In this document: positions 1 to 11,290 of the stretch, one piece after another
Numbering within the stretch: the first letter of the stretch is position 1
Layout of the letters: each line of letters starts with the position of its first letter
DNA from: Fasciolopsis buskii
Lineage: Eukaryota; Platyhelminthes; Trematoda; Plagiorchiida; Fasciolidae
Length of the DNA: 64,000 nt
Direction: 5' to 3'
NCBI GenBank assembly: GCA_008360955.1
Contig: LUCM01004647.1
Location: 44,268 to 108,267, forward strand
Program-made: the position numbers and the translations under genes
The notes under the pieces: model-generated
What the model saw: the letters and a program-made list of their open reading frames with translations, nothing else
Told to the model about the DNA's origin: nothing
Databases searched by the model: none

Positions 1-1160
1 ACCCAAAGTGGTGATTCCCACCGGTCGATGGTCATAGTCTTTCTGGACATGTCAAAAGCGTTTGACTGCGTTTCCCACCCCCGACTTCTGGCCAAAATTA
101 CGATTTATAGAACAAGAAATCCCCTCTTATCTGGGCTATCATCTCACCTTTCACATCGCTTTCAGGTAGTCAATATTAACGGTTGTTTTTCCCAGCCCTC
201 TGCTATTACCAGTGGTGCCATTCAGGGGAGCGTCCTGCTATACATTAATATCTTTAAAGTTATTCATCATGGCACACGATTCCTGTTTGCCGATGACATT
301 AAAGTAGTATACTCTTTTGTGGCTGCTTCATTTAGCTCCACTCTTGCATTTATCAATGAAGACCTAGAGTCTCTTGTCAACTGGTGTTCCAAGTGGCTTA
401 TAAAGTTCTCTGCCGACAAAAGTTCTCTTTAACATATAAATGTCATGTTCCTCCGGGCGCCCTCTCTATAAACGGCATGTCAATTCTTGTATCACACACA
501 GTTGATGATTTAGGGTTACAATACTCCTGCTCTTTTAACTTCCACGAGCAGGCCCACCATCAGGCCGCTGCAGCTAAGAGAACCACCACAATGATCTTAA
601 GGGCAGTCCGCACTCAAGACTGCAGAATTATCACCTTCAAGTCCCATGCTAAGTCCCACCTCGAGTACTGCGCGATTATCTTCACGCATATGCGTAAGGT
701 CGATCGAATTGCGACGGAGACTGTGCATTGGGCGTTCACTGGAATTCTCTTAGGTCCTTCATCTAGCCTAAACTACAGGGCCAGATGTGAGCTGCCTGGA
801 CTTGAACTATTATGGCTTCGTTGAGTCGGATTAAACCTTGCATTTCTCTTTAATGTTTGCCGTAATAATTTTCACTCTACTACAAACGTCACACACGACG
901 CTGCTAGTCCCCCGTATCCACTTCGTAGTAGGTACTATTCGTTAAAAATACCCCTGACCCAACTATCGATCACAGCAAAATTCTTCACAGTTGCTTATTC
1001 TAAACTGTGGAACAAACTCCCAATTTCTCTGCGGTCGTGCCCAAATTCAGCCCTGTTTAAAGCCCAGCAGGCAATGATACTGGATGTTCTGTTTTTAAGT
1101 AACCTGACACGAGCTAACATTGGACTAGACGAAGCTTACGAACATGGGTCAGAATTCTAG
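1..1160 (+). pseudogene. Decayed CR1/Jockey-like LINE reverse transcriptase, 3' part
   Basis: This is the remains of a non-LTR retrotransposon reverse transcriptase, which would copy element RNA into the genome. The palm is visible in frame 28-432: FLDMSKAFD carries the first catalytic Asp, and FADDIK at 286-303 carries the second pair. Between them the usual IQGSVLGPLLF...YxND segment is shortened to IQGSVLLYINIF, an in-frame loss of about six residues. The reading frame shifts near 384-432 (thumb region, LTYKCHVPPG onward to 824) and again near 824. The C-terminus is recognisable as KLWNKLPISLRS and ends at a stop at 1158-1160. The 5' part lies outside the window. The same breaks occur in the - strand copy at 32208-34190. 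Family assignment rests on motif order; CR1 versus Jockey is not resolved. Confidence 0.85.
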
Positions 1161-1729
1161 TTCATGACCGAATCTTTGCTGAGGTCACCATCTGGGATTC
1201 GGCTTCACCTCTAACTTCCTCACTTTACCACACGTCCTCGCTAATGCAATTTTTGACCTCCTTGTAGTGATGTGCCCCCTTCACCAGTGGCTTGAGCAAC
1301 TAACTCGAAATTCTCCCAATGTGGGCGGAAGAAAATGTCAACGTATTTCTTCACGGATCCATGCTCTCATCACATTCTGTGATTTTAAACACTAGCCTGT
1401 ATATTTCTCACTCTTCATGTCATCTTCTCCTCTTTACTGGCTTGGCGGGGCTATATAGGTCGTTGTTAGTAGGCCCTAATCTTCAACTACGCCTAAAACT
1501 GCTACCGTAGCTCACTGGAGTTACCACATTTCACGGAATAGATGCACTATGTTGCAGGTATTTTGCCGCGATCCAATAATCACCATAACCCCGAGCTGGC
1601 ATCCAGGCCAGCCTACTTCTCTCTTTTGGGTTTCAAATCTCGCACCTGCAATAGACGCGCTGTTACCGGTTCCGTCTTCGTAACGATGATTCAAAATCTG
1701 CTATCCTACTATTACTGCTAGGAACCTGT
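1..1729 (+). repeat. Left arm of 1.73-kb near-identical inverted repeat
   Basis: Position x here pairs with 33368-x on the other strand. The match is essentially complete from 1 (the window edge, so the arm may be longer) to 1729, where identity stops abruptly. The translated frames 434-824 and 1319-1510 are identical in both arms. One difference seen is T versus C near 177, which changes Ile to Thr in the reverse transcriptase. The arm holds the reverse transcriptase 3' part plus about 570 bp of 3' untranslated sequence. Confidence 0.95.
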
Positions 1730-2640
1730 TGGCCAGGCCGGCACGGTCAAACGAAAGTACGCCGATTGCGGCATTGGCTATCGCAACTCGCATCCTTGCA
1801 ATTGGCTAAAACCGCGATTACTACTTCCACCGGAACGGCTTGGGCACATCATATCACCCATCCGCACTGCTGACTAAGATCGAAATCTGCGACAACAAAA
1901 TTGACAGCATAGAGGATATTCATGGCTAGTGTATTTCAGAAGTGTTCTTGCGCAAAATTACTCTTATCTGACGCACCTCCCAATACAGCTTACCGCCATC
2001 CGTGTGTAAATATAATCACCATTCTTGGAAGTTCCATATCCGAAGATTCGTAAATTTCCTCCAGACAGTTTGAGACAATCCTGACAGTCTTCCTCCGCCT
2101 TCAGCATTTTTCGGCCGTTTATTGTTGTCAAATAAGCGTCTTATCCAACTTGTCTGACGATCCGCCTGGTTTTCATTACTTCCATCCAATTGCCGTATTA
2201 TCATTGCTTGTCATCTCTTCAGCTCATCGTTTCCGCCCATTACGCAGCGTTCTTCACGTTTAGGAAGTCCGGCCATATCTCGATATCCGCAGTTGAGCTC
2301 CGTTCATGGTTTGCGCCAGCAATGAGCACATTCAGTGCACTTAAAAATAAAATGACTCGTAGTCCGCTGCTCACAAGCAGTCTCAGGAAACTCGTTTTGG
2401 TCCTGAAAAATTAGTTTTCAACTTTTATTTTTCACTAGCATACATGTACCTTCCCCACTGCTTTGCAGTATCTCGTTTCACTTTCCAGTGAGCCTCCTCA
2501 TAATCTCAAGGTTGTCCAGACGCCCTCATCCTTTTCGCTTTCTATTATTCGCACTTCCTGTGCACCATCCTTGCAAAAATTTGTTGTTGAATTGCGCATG
2601 CCTCTCGCAAATTGAGAAATACAAATTGTTAATATTGTTA
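1730..2640 (+). repeat. Family A dispersed element (LINE 3' UTR or SINE), copy 1
   Basis: This stretch matches the - strand copy at 30720-31638 at moderate identity (roughly 70-80% by eye) along its whole length. Shared anchors are CCGGAACGGCTTG near 1830, the run CTGACTAAGATC near 1870, and CTCCAGA near 2060. It ends in a 3' terminus TTGCGCATGCCTCTCGCAA at 2593-2611, then ATTGAGAAAT and a degenerate AT-rich tail. No open frame is shared between copies, so it is probably non-coding. In two places it directly follows CR1 3' sequence, so it may be the element's long 3' UTR. Confidence 0.75.
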
Positions 2641-4249
2641 TCAAAATAGTTGATAGTGTGCTACGACTATCACATGGTAGATGAAAATTAGACTTGCATG
2701 GATATTTCCATCAGTAGACGGTAAACCTTTGCTTTTCAAACAGATGCATATTCGTGTGCAAATAGATAAATATTTACATTTACTTTCCGAGTGTTTTCAC
2801 CCAAAAGTCCATGTACCCATGAAATTATGTATTTTCATTCAGAATAATTGAAAGCACGGTATGCCGCTTGCTGTAATGTCAGTCTCATCGCAACTTCCCA
2901 CTTGTGCTTGGGGGTTTGCAGCTGCGCAGGACAACTTTCTATATGCTCAAGTAAACCGTAAAGAATGCATGAGGAAGAAAATCCAAAAGACATTTTATTT
3001 AACACCGAGAGTTCGTTGCCATGCAAACGACATCGGTGAATTATCTTGTGCCCGCATTTGTTTGCCTTAAATTCTGCTCATTCGCACTCATTGTGTGATT
3101 TTGACAAACCTTTCTTTATTAGCGTGAACCACGTGCCTATTTCTGTGCACCGACATTGGCTAGCATTCTGAGTCCTTGTGATTTTATATTGGAACTTTTT
3201 TCGTGTTTACATAATGAACAACTTTATAATCCAAAATCCTAAAATTCGCGAATCGATCGCATTTTATATTTGTAATTCTACGTCATTTGCGCATCGATAA
3301 AGCCTTCGTTTGACTAATCAGGCCGATCAATGTGGGACGAGAGAGCATTTAAAATGACCAGTAAAGTACCGCAAATTCATTGTGGCCAACACATGCAGCC
3401 TTTGAGCAATGTGCAGCCAGATTCGGACTACACATCCGAAACGTGACTGATTTATGAATTCTACAACTTTGGATCACAAAACTAAGCAATATGCAGACAA
3501 AGGCGAAACTCACATATACCTTCGCAAAGACTCAAAACGCGGGCCAATGCCACTGCACGGAAATGTGCACCTGGTTCACGCGGGTCCGAAAATAGTGATT
3601 GTCAAAATCGCGTCGTGGGTGCGAATGAACAGACTTTCGAACAAAAAGCCAACGCAGTCATAGGATAGTAAGCCGAAGTCATTGTATGACGATTTTTCAA
3701 GATCCAATACACATGGTGTTCTTTGGGTTATCTCCTTAAGCCATGCTTTATACCGCTTACCAAAATCCGTCCAAAGCCAACAAGTCAAAGTTAAGAAACT
3801 GGGGCATAGATTCGCACCGCTTACTTAATCCCTGCTGTTTTTCCAATGCTTTTTCGAAAACCGCTTGCAGACAGGCCCAAGATAAACTGTCCAGTAAATC
3901 GAATACATTTTCATTGATTTTGTAATCCCTATTAGGAGGTTGTGAGGGCCATTAGCTGCATAACATGCGGAAAGAAGTTAAAGGAGGTGAAATCGCTGAG
4001 TAATCATTACTGAGGTGCCTTATACGTGTAGGCGAGGACACAGTGGATATGTGCGTGTGTGCATGACCATTGGTAAAAATGGAAGAATATGTCGTGTGTT
4101 TGGCAGATGATTATCATGGATTAGTCGTAACGTTGATTGACAGGATGATTGTACAATGTTACATTGCACTGCAACGGGCACGTTATTGGCTGCCTTGTTT
4201 TGGGACATTAAATACTCGGAAGAAGTATGTCCACGCAAACCTCAGGCGC
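1866..4249. repeat. 2.4-kb direct duplication, copy 1
   Basis: The block recurs at 16557-18940 with a constant offset of 14691 bp. Only a handful of differences were seen: near 3883-3890, near 4170, and one N in the second copy at 18445. Identity tapers at both ends: scattered matches at 1841-1865, and two mismatches in 4250-4260. The block includes the 3' part of a family A element, a family D repeat at 2641-2790, and about 1.45 kb (2791-4249) in which I recognise no gene. Short frames in it, such as 3454-3663, are repeated identically because the DNA is, which is not evidence of coding. Confidence 0.95.
2641..2790. repeat. Family D dispersed repeat, copy 1
   Basis: About 150 bp with a diverged match at 21780-21950 and a near-identical one inside the large duplication (17332-17481). 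Shared anchors are GATAGTGTGC, CATCAGTAGACGGT (CATCAGTGGAAGAT in the other copy) and the exact run CAGATGCATATTCGTGTGCA. Function unknown. Confidence 0.7.
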
Positions 4250-4270
4250 GACGGGCTGGTATATAAATAT

Positions 4271-4384
4271 ATACTTTCAACTGTGTTGTGCCCAGTTTCG
4301 TGCCAAGGTTAGATCACCCTTAATATTGTTCAAATAATTTCATTTACACATAGGTCAGAATGGTTAATTTTGGGTTCTGTCCAC
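4271..4384. repeat. Family B 114-bp direct repeat, copy 1
   Basis: Matches 16011-16124 (offset 11740) with about four differences. In the first locus it follows the 2.4-kb duplication by about 10-20 bp. In the second it lies about 400 bp before the other copy. The order is therefore A-B at one locus and B-A at the other. Confidence 0.9.
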
Positions 4385-4956
4385 GGTAGAATCCATGTCC
4401 ATGCCCACCTCCCTAACCATCCCAGTGACAGAACTCGTCCACCGCATTTTAACTGGCAGCTCTTATCCCTCCAGCACGCCAACTTGACTGGGGAAGCCTT
4501 TCCCAGCGACTGATCCACGGACGGCTGCAGATGAATTTTATCGAAACATGGTCAGCTGCATCTCGAAACTGACCATTACAGAACGAGTGAACAGAAAAAA
4601 ATACTTCAAAACTTGCCTTCCTGAAAGTCACATATGCTAAGTTGCAAAGGCACTTTCATTGACACATCACTTTTCCAAGTTTATTGTTTTGCACCATCTG
4701 TCCGACACTATCTCTCGCCTAAGTGAATCTCTCCTTCGGAAAGAGGAAGCTAGGGCGTAGAAGCATAAAAATCACCCCACAATACTTCCCGAAGTATATA
4801 AATTGAGATTCCGTGATCGCAAACCATCAGTAAACCTCCTAGTTTTGCCTAATGATGAGCCTGCGGTAACCCCAAAAGACAGCTGAGGCGTTCAATCAAT
4901 AGTTCGTCAGCGACCCACCCGAAATACATAATAGGAATAACCCCACCTTATCTGTC
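4385..4956. other. No recognised feature
   Basis: Intergenic sequence before the second reverse transcriptase. Short overlapping frames on both strands show no family signature. Confidence 0.6.
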
Positions 4957-6445
4957 GTGTCCTTTGACATTAAGACTATTGCAAGACATTTAGCCAATTT
5001 CAAACCAGGATCATACCAAGGCCCTTATGGAGTCTCTCCATCAGCTGTTCTTAGTTGTGGCCCTGACCTACCTTTGCCACTGCTCGACCTATTCACACTT
5101 CCAATTAACTCTGGTGTAGTTTCGGTCAACCAGAAGCACTGTCATAATCCCCATCCATAAGAAAGGGGTTTTTGCATGATCTATAAGGTTACCGTCCCAT
5201 TTACCACACGCCTGTTATCTCCACAGTTATGGAGAAGGTGGCAAAGCGATCCATCATAGACCAACTTTTGGCCTCCAACCTCCTTAGCCCTAAACAGTAC
5301 GGATTTTTCCAATTCCGTTCCTGCCCCACCTGTCAACTTGATTTTCTGAACCATTTTACAAACCTAGCGTACAGGGGCATGGCATTCGCAGTCATCTACC
5401 TCGATGTGTCTGAGGCCTTTGACCGTGTCCCTCATCCGCATCTTTTATCCAAAGTAAGCTCCTTTGGCATCACCGATCCTCTTCTACCCTGGCTCTCGTC
5501 TTACCCAACCAAAAGATCACAGGTGGTCTCCATTGACGATTGCACCTGTAATTCCATACCTGTTACTAGTGGCGTCATGTAGGCAGCGTACTTGGTCCCC
5601 TGTTATTCCTTATGTATTTTAATGATGCGCTAAATTCTATATCTCAAGACGTCCTTTTCCTGTTTGCTGAGGACATAAAAATAGTTTATCCTCTTAAGTC
5701 AAGTGAAATCAATACCGCGGTTAGGGATCTTTGCGCCGATTTGTCTGCCTTAGACGACTACTGCACCTCCTGGATGATGAGCTTCTCTGCCGATAAGAGC
5801 GAAATACTCACATATAAGTGTACAATACCTAAAGATTCAATTTTGCTGCGTGGATCTACTTTTGCGTGTAAACTCACATTCCGCGACCTTGGTCTCAACA
5901 ACTCAGCCTCTCCGAATTTCTCACAGCATGCAGTTATTCAGTCGGCAAAAGCTAGGAGAAATGTAAGTCTGACTTTTCGCACAATAAAACTATCCCACAG
6001 CATCTTCAGCATTTACAAAACACACGTTCGACCACTCCTTGAGTAGAACACTTTGATATATTTCACCATGTCTAAGTCAGATGAGATTTCCATTGAAAGA
6101 ATTCAGAGACGCTTCACTAAGCAATTGATGGGTTGGTCGATGATTCTGAATTACATGAAACATTGTGTAGCCCTCACACCTGAACCACTTTCGCCACGAC
6201 GACTGAAAATTAACCTGGTTTTTCTGCATAACCTGGTGATTGGGAGCCCCTTCTCCACCGACCACCCTATATCCTCCTCTGCCAACCACTACCCTCTCCG
6301 TTACAGGTTTCTAACCATCCATACAGAAATCACCAAATCCTCCTTAGGGCCGCATTTCTTTCTTGTTTTTATGCCAAGCTTTGAAACAAGCTTCCCATTA
6401 GCATTCGGTCCATACAGAAACAATCAAGTTTTAACACTGCCTTAA
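4957..6445 (+). pseudogene. Decayed CR1/Jockey-like reverse transcriptase, element 2
   Basis: A broken LINE reverse transcriptase spread over at least four frame segments. 4957-5157 carries the fingers (PGSYQGPYGVSPSAV, matching the usual PGxDGIP... start). 5229-5580 carries the finger and first palm motifs (FRSCPTCQLDFLN, then YLDVSEAFDRVPHP with the first Asp). It is interrupted at TSGVM, and 5584-6045 resumes with GSVLGPLLFLMYFND and then FAEDIK. 6053-6445 carries the thumb and C-terminus (RIQRRFTKQL). The catalytic FADD box reads FAED, a conservative but normally inactivating change. With the stops and frameshifts the element is dead. Confidence 0.85.
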
Positions 6446-6839
6446 ATACTCACCTAAGTGCCACCCAGGTCCCTCCAGTGACCGGCACCCTGTCTCGGAA
6501 GAGCAAGCCTTTGAGTCAGCCATCGATTTCTAAATACGCATTCCACCCCCGACCCTATTCCCATTAAGCCCTGCCTTCCATGAAACTCCATCTGGGGGCG
6601 CAGAGGAATCTAGTATACCACTCTAATACGGCCAATACCGAAGATTAACCCTCGCTAATCGCTGGGTAAATGGAATAGTCGTAACCATTTTAAGGAGGAT
6701 CAATCCCTGGCCCACCACTAGGCCGAACGCTTCCCCACTGGCAGACGTGCAAATACCATGGAAATGTCTTCCCCGCTTTCCCATTCACTCTCATACTTTT
6801 CGGTACTACCCTGGTTACCCTAACACAGAAGTTCTTTAT
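6446..6839. other. No recognised feature
   Basis: Between two CR1 fragments. It is probably element 3' UTR, but no match elsewhere in the window was found. Confidence 0.4.
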
Positions 6840-6970
6840 TATTAACCAATCCTAGGTCGGACATTTTTATTGTGAAATATTTTTCTTGTGGAATTCATTG
6901 CCCCAACAGTCCAACATCGCTTTCAAAAACGAAGTCCGGAAACCACTGACTGTTGGGACCATTGTTCTTA
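6840..6970 (+). pseudogene. CR1 reverse transcriptase C-terminal fragment
   Basis: A frame with small shifts reads LWNSLPQQSNIAFKNEVRK, corresponding to the extreme C-terminus of the CR1-like proteins here (compare PWNELPYQLRI...AFKNKVRKVVTV at about 8250-8330). Element 2 already has its own C-terminus near 6360-6440, so this is a separate copy. Confidence 0.6.
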
Positions 6971-7239
6971 TATACGACCAGTACCTCTCAGAGACCCGGG
7001 CGTAGGAAGTTGGTTTGGTTTGAGCTAATACAGTGAAGTCTCCAAAACTTGGATCTCAGCCAACAGCAATGAACAACATTAAGGTCCGTGATAGCAGAAG
7101 GATGCTGGATTCTATGGCAGCTATAATCGCGATTAACCCTCCTTATATCGGTCTTCTCACCCCGGATTCCTTTCCCCATAAATTTTCCTGCCGTTTATTT
7201 ACCCTGCCAACATGAAGGATCTTGTCTTTATGCTGGGTA

Positions 7240-8340
7240 TTGCCAGAACTAGTTTCGCTCTTCGTAGACATTTGATCAGAGAACACATTCCAGTTTCCTT
7301 TTACTCTTCCAACCTCAGTTATAACAATCTGTTTAGACATGACGAAAGCTTTCGACAGTGTCCCACCAAAGGTTGCTAAGTCAAAAGGCATTCTACGGTA
7401 TTGTTGATCTAATTCTGTCATGCTTTTCATCTTATTTGTCATTTAGAATGCAGATAGTGCAATCAAATGGCTTAATATCTGAACCTAGATTATTGTCAAG
7501 CGGTGGGATCCAAGGCAGTGTCCTGGGCTCCTTGCTCTTCCTGTTGTACGTTAATGATGTCTTCGATGTTATTCGAAACGGCACTCCGTTTCTCTTCGCA
7601 GACGGTATCAAAATTGTATACACATTTCGCCCGGAAGCTTTGTAATCCACCATACGTCACATATCACAAGACTTAGCGTCACTCAACTCCTGGGCCAATG
7701 ACTGGATGATGAAATTTTCCGCTGAAAAAGCAGCATCATTGGGTACAAATGCGTTAATTGCGAAGTTCGGGACCTAGGCCTAAATTATTCGTGCTCCTTA
7801 AACTTCTCGGAGCATGCTCTCGCTCAAGTTGCGAAAGCAAATAAATTAGTGGGGCTGATACACGGAACTCTGAAGTTGAATGAAAACAAACTACATCTTG
7901 TTAGGATCTACGTCAGACCCATTCTAGAGTATTGCTCTCTAGTCTGCTCTCACTTGAGGCAATGCGACAGAGTGGTGATTTAAACCGTCCAGCGTGCATT
8001 TACCAAGTAGGTAATTGGCTACTCTCCAAACGCTGTGATTCGCTGAAATTAAAGTCCTTGTGGCTCCGACGCATAAAAGGTAACCTGGTACTCTTTAACA
8101 ATATTATCACAGGGGACAGCTGCGTCTCTGCACCTTGTGTTAGAACCCCACTCCCGTACCCACTCCGAAATGCGGAGTCTATTACAACTCTCCCTGTTCC
8201 AAAGACTTCCGTTAGAGCCAACGTCTTCATTGTTAGATATTCGTAACCATGGAATGAACTCCCCTATCAGCTGCGCATTCTGTCAGCATTATCTATTGCA
8301 TTTAAAAACAAAGTGCGTAAAGTAGTTACTGTACCCTTTT
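7240..8340 (+). pseudogene. Decayed CR1/Jockey-like reverse transcriptase, element 3
   Basis: A third LINE reverse transcriptase in several frames. 7290-7380 has ICLDMTKAFDSVP with the first Asp. 7358-7645 has GGIQGSVLGSLLFLLYVNDVF and then FADGIKIVY, so the second catalytic Asp of FADD is Gly. 7640-7740 has LNSWANDWMMKFSAEK. 7765-7980 has VRDLGLNYSCSLNF through YVRPILEYCS. 8000-8330 has the C-terminal region, including LKLKSLWLRRIKGNLVLFNN and AFKNKVRKVVTV. Frames change at about 7370, 7650, 7740 and 7980, with an in-frame stop near 8246. It sits downstream of element 2 in the same orientation. The upstream fingers are largely missing. Confidence 0.85.
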
Positions 8341-10190
8341 TCAATAATCTATACCACCCATGCTTATTTGAGGATTGAGTATATGAAACTGGATTGGGCT
8401 TCTGAAAAACGCATTGACGTCACCTATCGGTTCATCGCGGAAAGGAAGGTAAATCTCCCCACTCATGTCATTAGGAATCAACCTATTCTCTTCCACTTCA
8501 AACAGAGCTCCGGCACCAGCGCATGCTACTTAGTTACCTGCGGTTCCACGTCGGATGCATCCCATCGTTACTCTGCCTAAAAAAATGGTACCTATCGCTG
8601 AATTGTCTGACTTCATATCCATAAACCTTATCGTTCTAAAGGCATATAGGGTAATTCATCCATGGTCCTCTCCCACCCACCCTACTAATTCCAACACCGT
8701 CGCCAACACGGTTTGGCAACCATAACCCACAACCACCTTCTAAAAAACATTCACTATTACCCTCACCCTTACTTCCCATTAACTCTTCTCTTCATACAAA
8801 TGACCAGCCCGTAGAAATCACCTTGTTTCTGATGACCCCAAACGATACCCTTCAGAAAAAATAAGGCAGACATCTTGGATTCTTTCTTTCTCACGCCTCA
8901 TTGATATCTGTCCATTTTGGCCAATTCAGACCTCAAACTGCGGCCACAAATATAGAGTCCTATGTGGTATCTTCTCTCCCCATGGTGACCGTTTACATCT
9001 ACCATACCCACTGGTCCCAACCATTTTTTGTTTCGAAAGGCACGGCCTCCCAGAGTGAAATATAATCCTTGATTTCCAAGTGGAATTTAGTCAATCCCTA
9101 GTGCATCTATCTCTATAGTTCGATCGTTATTTACATCGGCAGCAGTCATTCCCCGTCCGTCCTATTAAATACCGGCTCATTCTGTTTACTCATAGCGCAG
9201 ACGATCCACACAATAAGTAAGCCAGCCCACCTGTTTAAATATATGCTTATAAAAAAAGAAAACCCGGATTCATCAGCCACCGACCATATATTTTGAATTT
9301 CAATATGCGCCCTGGTACCTTCCTCCACTGAGCTGCTGCTCGTAAGCTTGATCGCTTCTTAGCCTGCAGCTTGCAGCTAGGCCAGACTGTCGTCCGCTTT
9401 TTTTCTTTCTCTCTTCCAGGCCTTATAGTCCTGTTTGGATAGAAACACTTACCCCATGCTCTGGCGATTATCCGATCCTGGAAAGATGATATCTCTCTTA
9501 CCATACCATGCTCGAGTTCCCTCCACCGCACCACGAGTACGCCGGCGTTACCACAAGAGTGCGGGGCGCGGTCACATCCACCACCTTGGCCAGCGCACAT
9601 CGGTCGGGCAGCTGGGCTGCAGCGATGTGCGGGTGCAATTAGGACGGCGGATTACACCTGCTGCGTTCACCCTCAAACGGTGTTTTTCAGGTTGGCCAGC
9701 ACTCGGTCGGCCCCACCCATTAGCACTTTTATGGTAAACAGCACTCTAGCTCCTAAGTTCACGTGCACCATTTTGTACTGGCTTCCTCTTGCTCCTTCCC
9801 AAAATTCTTCTGCCAAATCTATAAAAAAGGGACTCGCGAATGGACAGTATTTTTGTTGGCATCTGATATACACTGACGTTCACAACGCATATTGACATCC
9901 GAAAACAGCTTAGGGCCGTCATTTTCATTGACCACTACTCTGGTCTGCGGAATTTGGCAATAGACCGATGCTCCTGGTAACAGTTCTTCACACGAGTCTA
10001 CGAGACACCGCTTCATTTGACTCCGGTTTTCCTTCTTCTTTTCCAACCCGAACTTCATCTCCTGAACAGGCTGAAATTGATGAACTCAAATTGCTTGAAA
10101 GAAACCCCATGTATTAGTATTACGATCGCACAATTTCCATCCATTGTCGCCGCTTTCCTTGCTTAACGGACTGTGCTTTCAGAGTTTTTA
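8341..10190. other. No recognised gene; open frames on both strands near 9.2-10.1 kb
   Basis: The CR1 3' region grades into unassigned sequence. From 9146 to 10058 several overlapping - strand frames are open (longest 9247-9600, 117 codons, basic and Arg/Lys-rich). No domain is recognised, and no start context, splice signal or repeat match supports a gene. Confidence 0.4.
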
Positions 10191-10199
10191 AGTTTTATA

Positions 10200-10590
10200 A
10201 TGCCTTTTTGATATCCAGTCTGCTTTTCACTCATCTCCATTCCGTTATCACATCCATATTAATCATCATCTCCACAATATAACTTTCTTGCTTATCGAGT
10301 ATCCCGGGCAACAGGCGGCGACAGCCATTGCCCTCCAGCCATATTTTCCGCCCGCAATACACACCCTTAATGCAGTCAAACGGCATTACTCTCAGTGCAG
10401 GACTGGTAATCAGCCACAGAAAAATCTCTGCCTACCAATATCTAGTTTGATTTAAAACTAGAAACACCGTGCTCGGGAAATCACATTGCCTGTTATGATC
10501 TCGTGAGCAAAACCACATTGCACTGTATGTCTGGTTTCTGTTTTCCATGTTTGCTTTGCGCGTGACACTTAGTTGTCGAGAAATATACAA
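10200..10590 (+). repeat. Family C dispersed element, copy 1 (3' half)
   Basis: Shares with the copies at 10660-11290, 14040-14526 and 24930-25230 (-) a common order of anchors: GATATCCAGT...CTCATCTCCAT near 10210, GCCATATTTT...CGCCCGC near 10340, a run like CAGCCACAGAAAAAT near 10415, and TTGTCGAGAAATATAC near 10573. The (ATT)n tail is replaced by A-rich sequence. Probably a SINE or LINE 3' end; no coding frame is conserved. Confidence 0.7.
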
Positions 10591-11290
10591 AAAACAAATT
10601 TTTCAAATTGCTTAAGGTCTCTCTCAATTCCTCGCCCTTTGAATTATATTGTTCGTATTTCCTCTGCATCATCCGCTCCCAGCCGCATAAGTCCAGTGAC
10701 CATTTTGTAATTTCCGTTGTCCCTCTGTCCACAATTTTTCATATATTTTTGTCCCATCAATTGTTTGATGCAACCTCGAAGGTTTCCTGCTGTTTCATTT
10801 TAGGCCTTACTTCGACTACTGGATGTTATTGATTATCACTCCCCATCCACCTCATATGATATCCAGTGTGGTGTTGACTCATCTCCATCCCGTTATTGCA
10901 TCCATATTGATCTTCGTCTTTCCCATATTACCCTCCTGATTTTTGATGAACCCGGCCACTTGTCAGCACCCACCATTTCTTCCCTGCCAAATTATGCGCC
11001 GGCGATGCGCACCTTTGATGCGTTCAAACACGGGTTGACTCGCAGTGCGCGACTCACAGTCAGCCCCAGAAAGTTTCGGCGATGGATTATCTAGCTCTGA
11101 TTTAAAACCAAAAAACCCGTAATTAGCCCATCTTATTGCAGGTTGTTTTTGAGAGTGGAGACGCTACATATATACGACTTAATTTTGTTTTGCGATTTCT
11201 ACTGCACCACCTTTGCGTATATTTAATCTTGCCTTGCGCATGATTGTCGAATGTCGAGAAATATACCCAATATTATGATTACTCGCCGTG
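10591..11290 (+). repeat. Family C dispersed element, copy 2 (longest)
   Basis: The most complete copy. From about 10660 (CCGCTCCCAGCCGCATAAG) to about 10950 it matches the - strand sequence at 28150-28465. From about 10980 (TGCGCCGGCGATGCGCACC) to 11290 it matches 24930-25230 (-) closely. It ends with GCCTTGCGCATGATTGTCGA, then ATGTCGAGAAATATAC and a weak ATT-containing tail. It follows copy 1 in tandem with little between them. Confidence 0.75.

Noticed and set aside
3454..3663. Frames conserved between the two 2.4-kb copies taken as conserved genes
   Set aside because: The DNA itself is near-identical, so frame conservation carries no information about coding.
9247..9600. 117-codon basic - strand frame as a gene
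   Set aside because: No motif, and it overlaps other open frames on both strands. It is left as unassigned.
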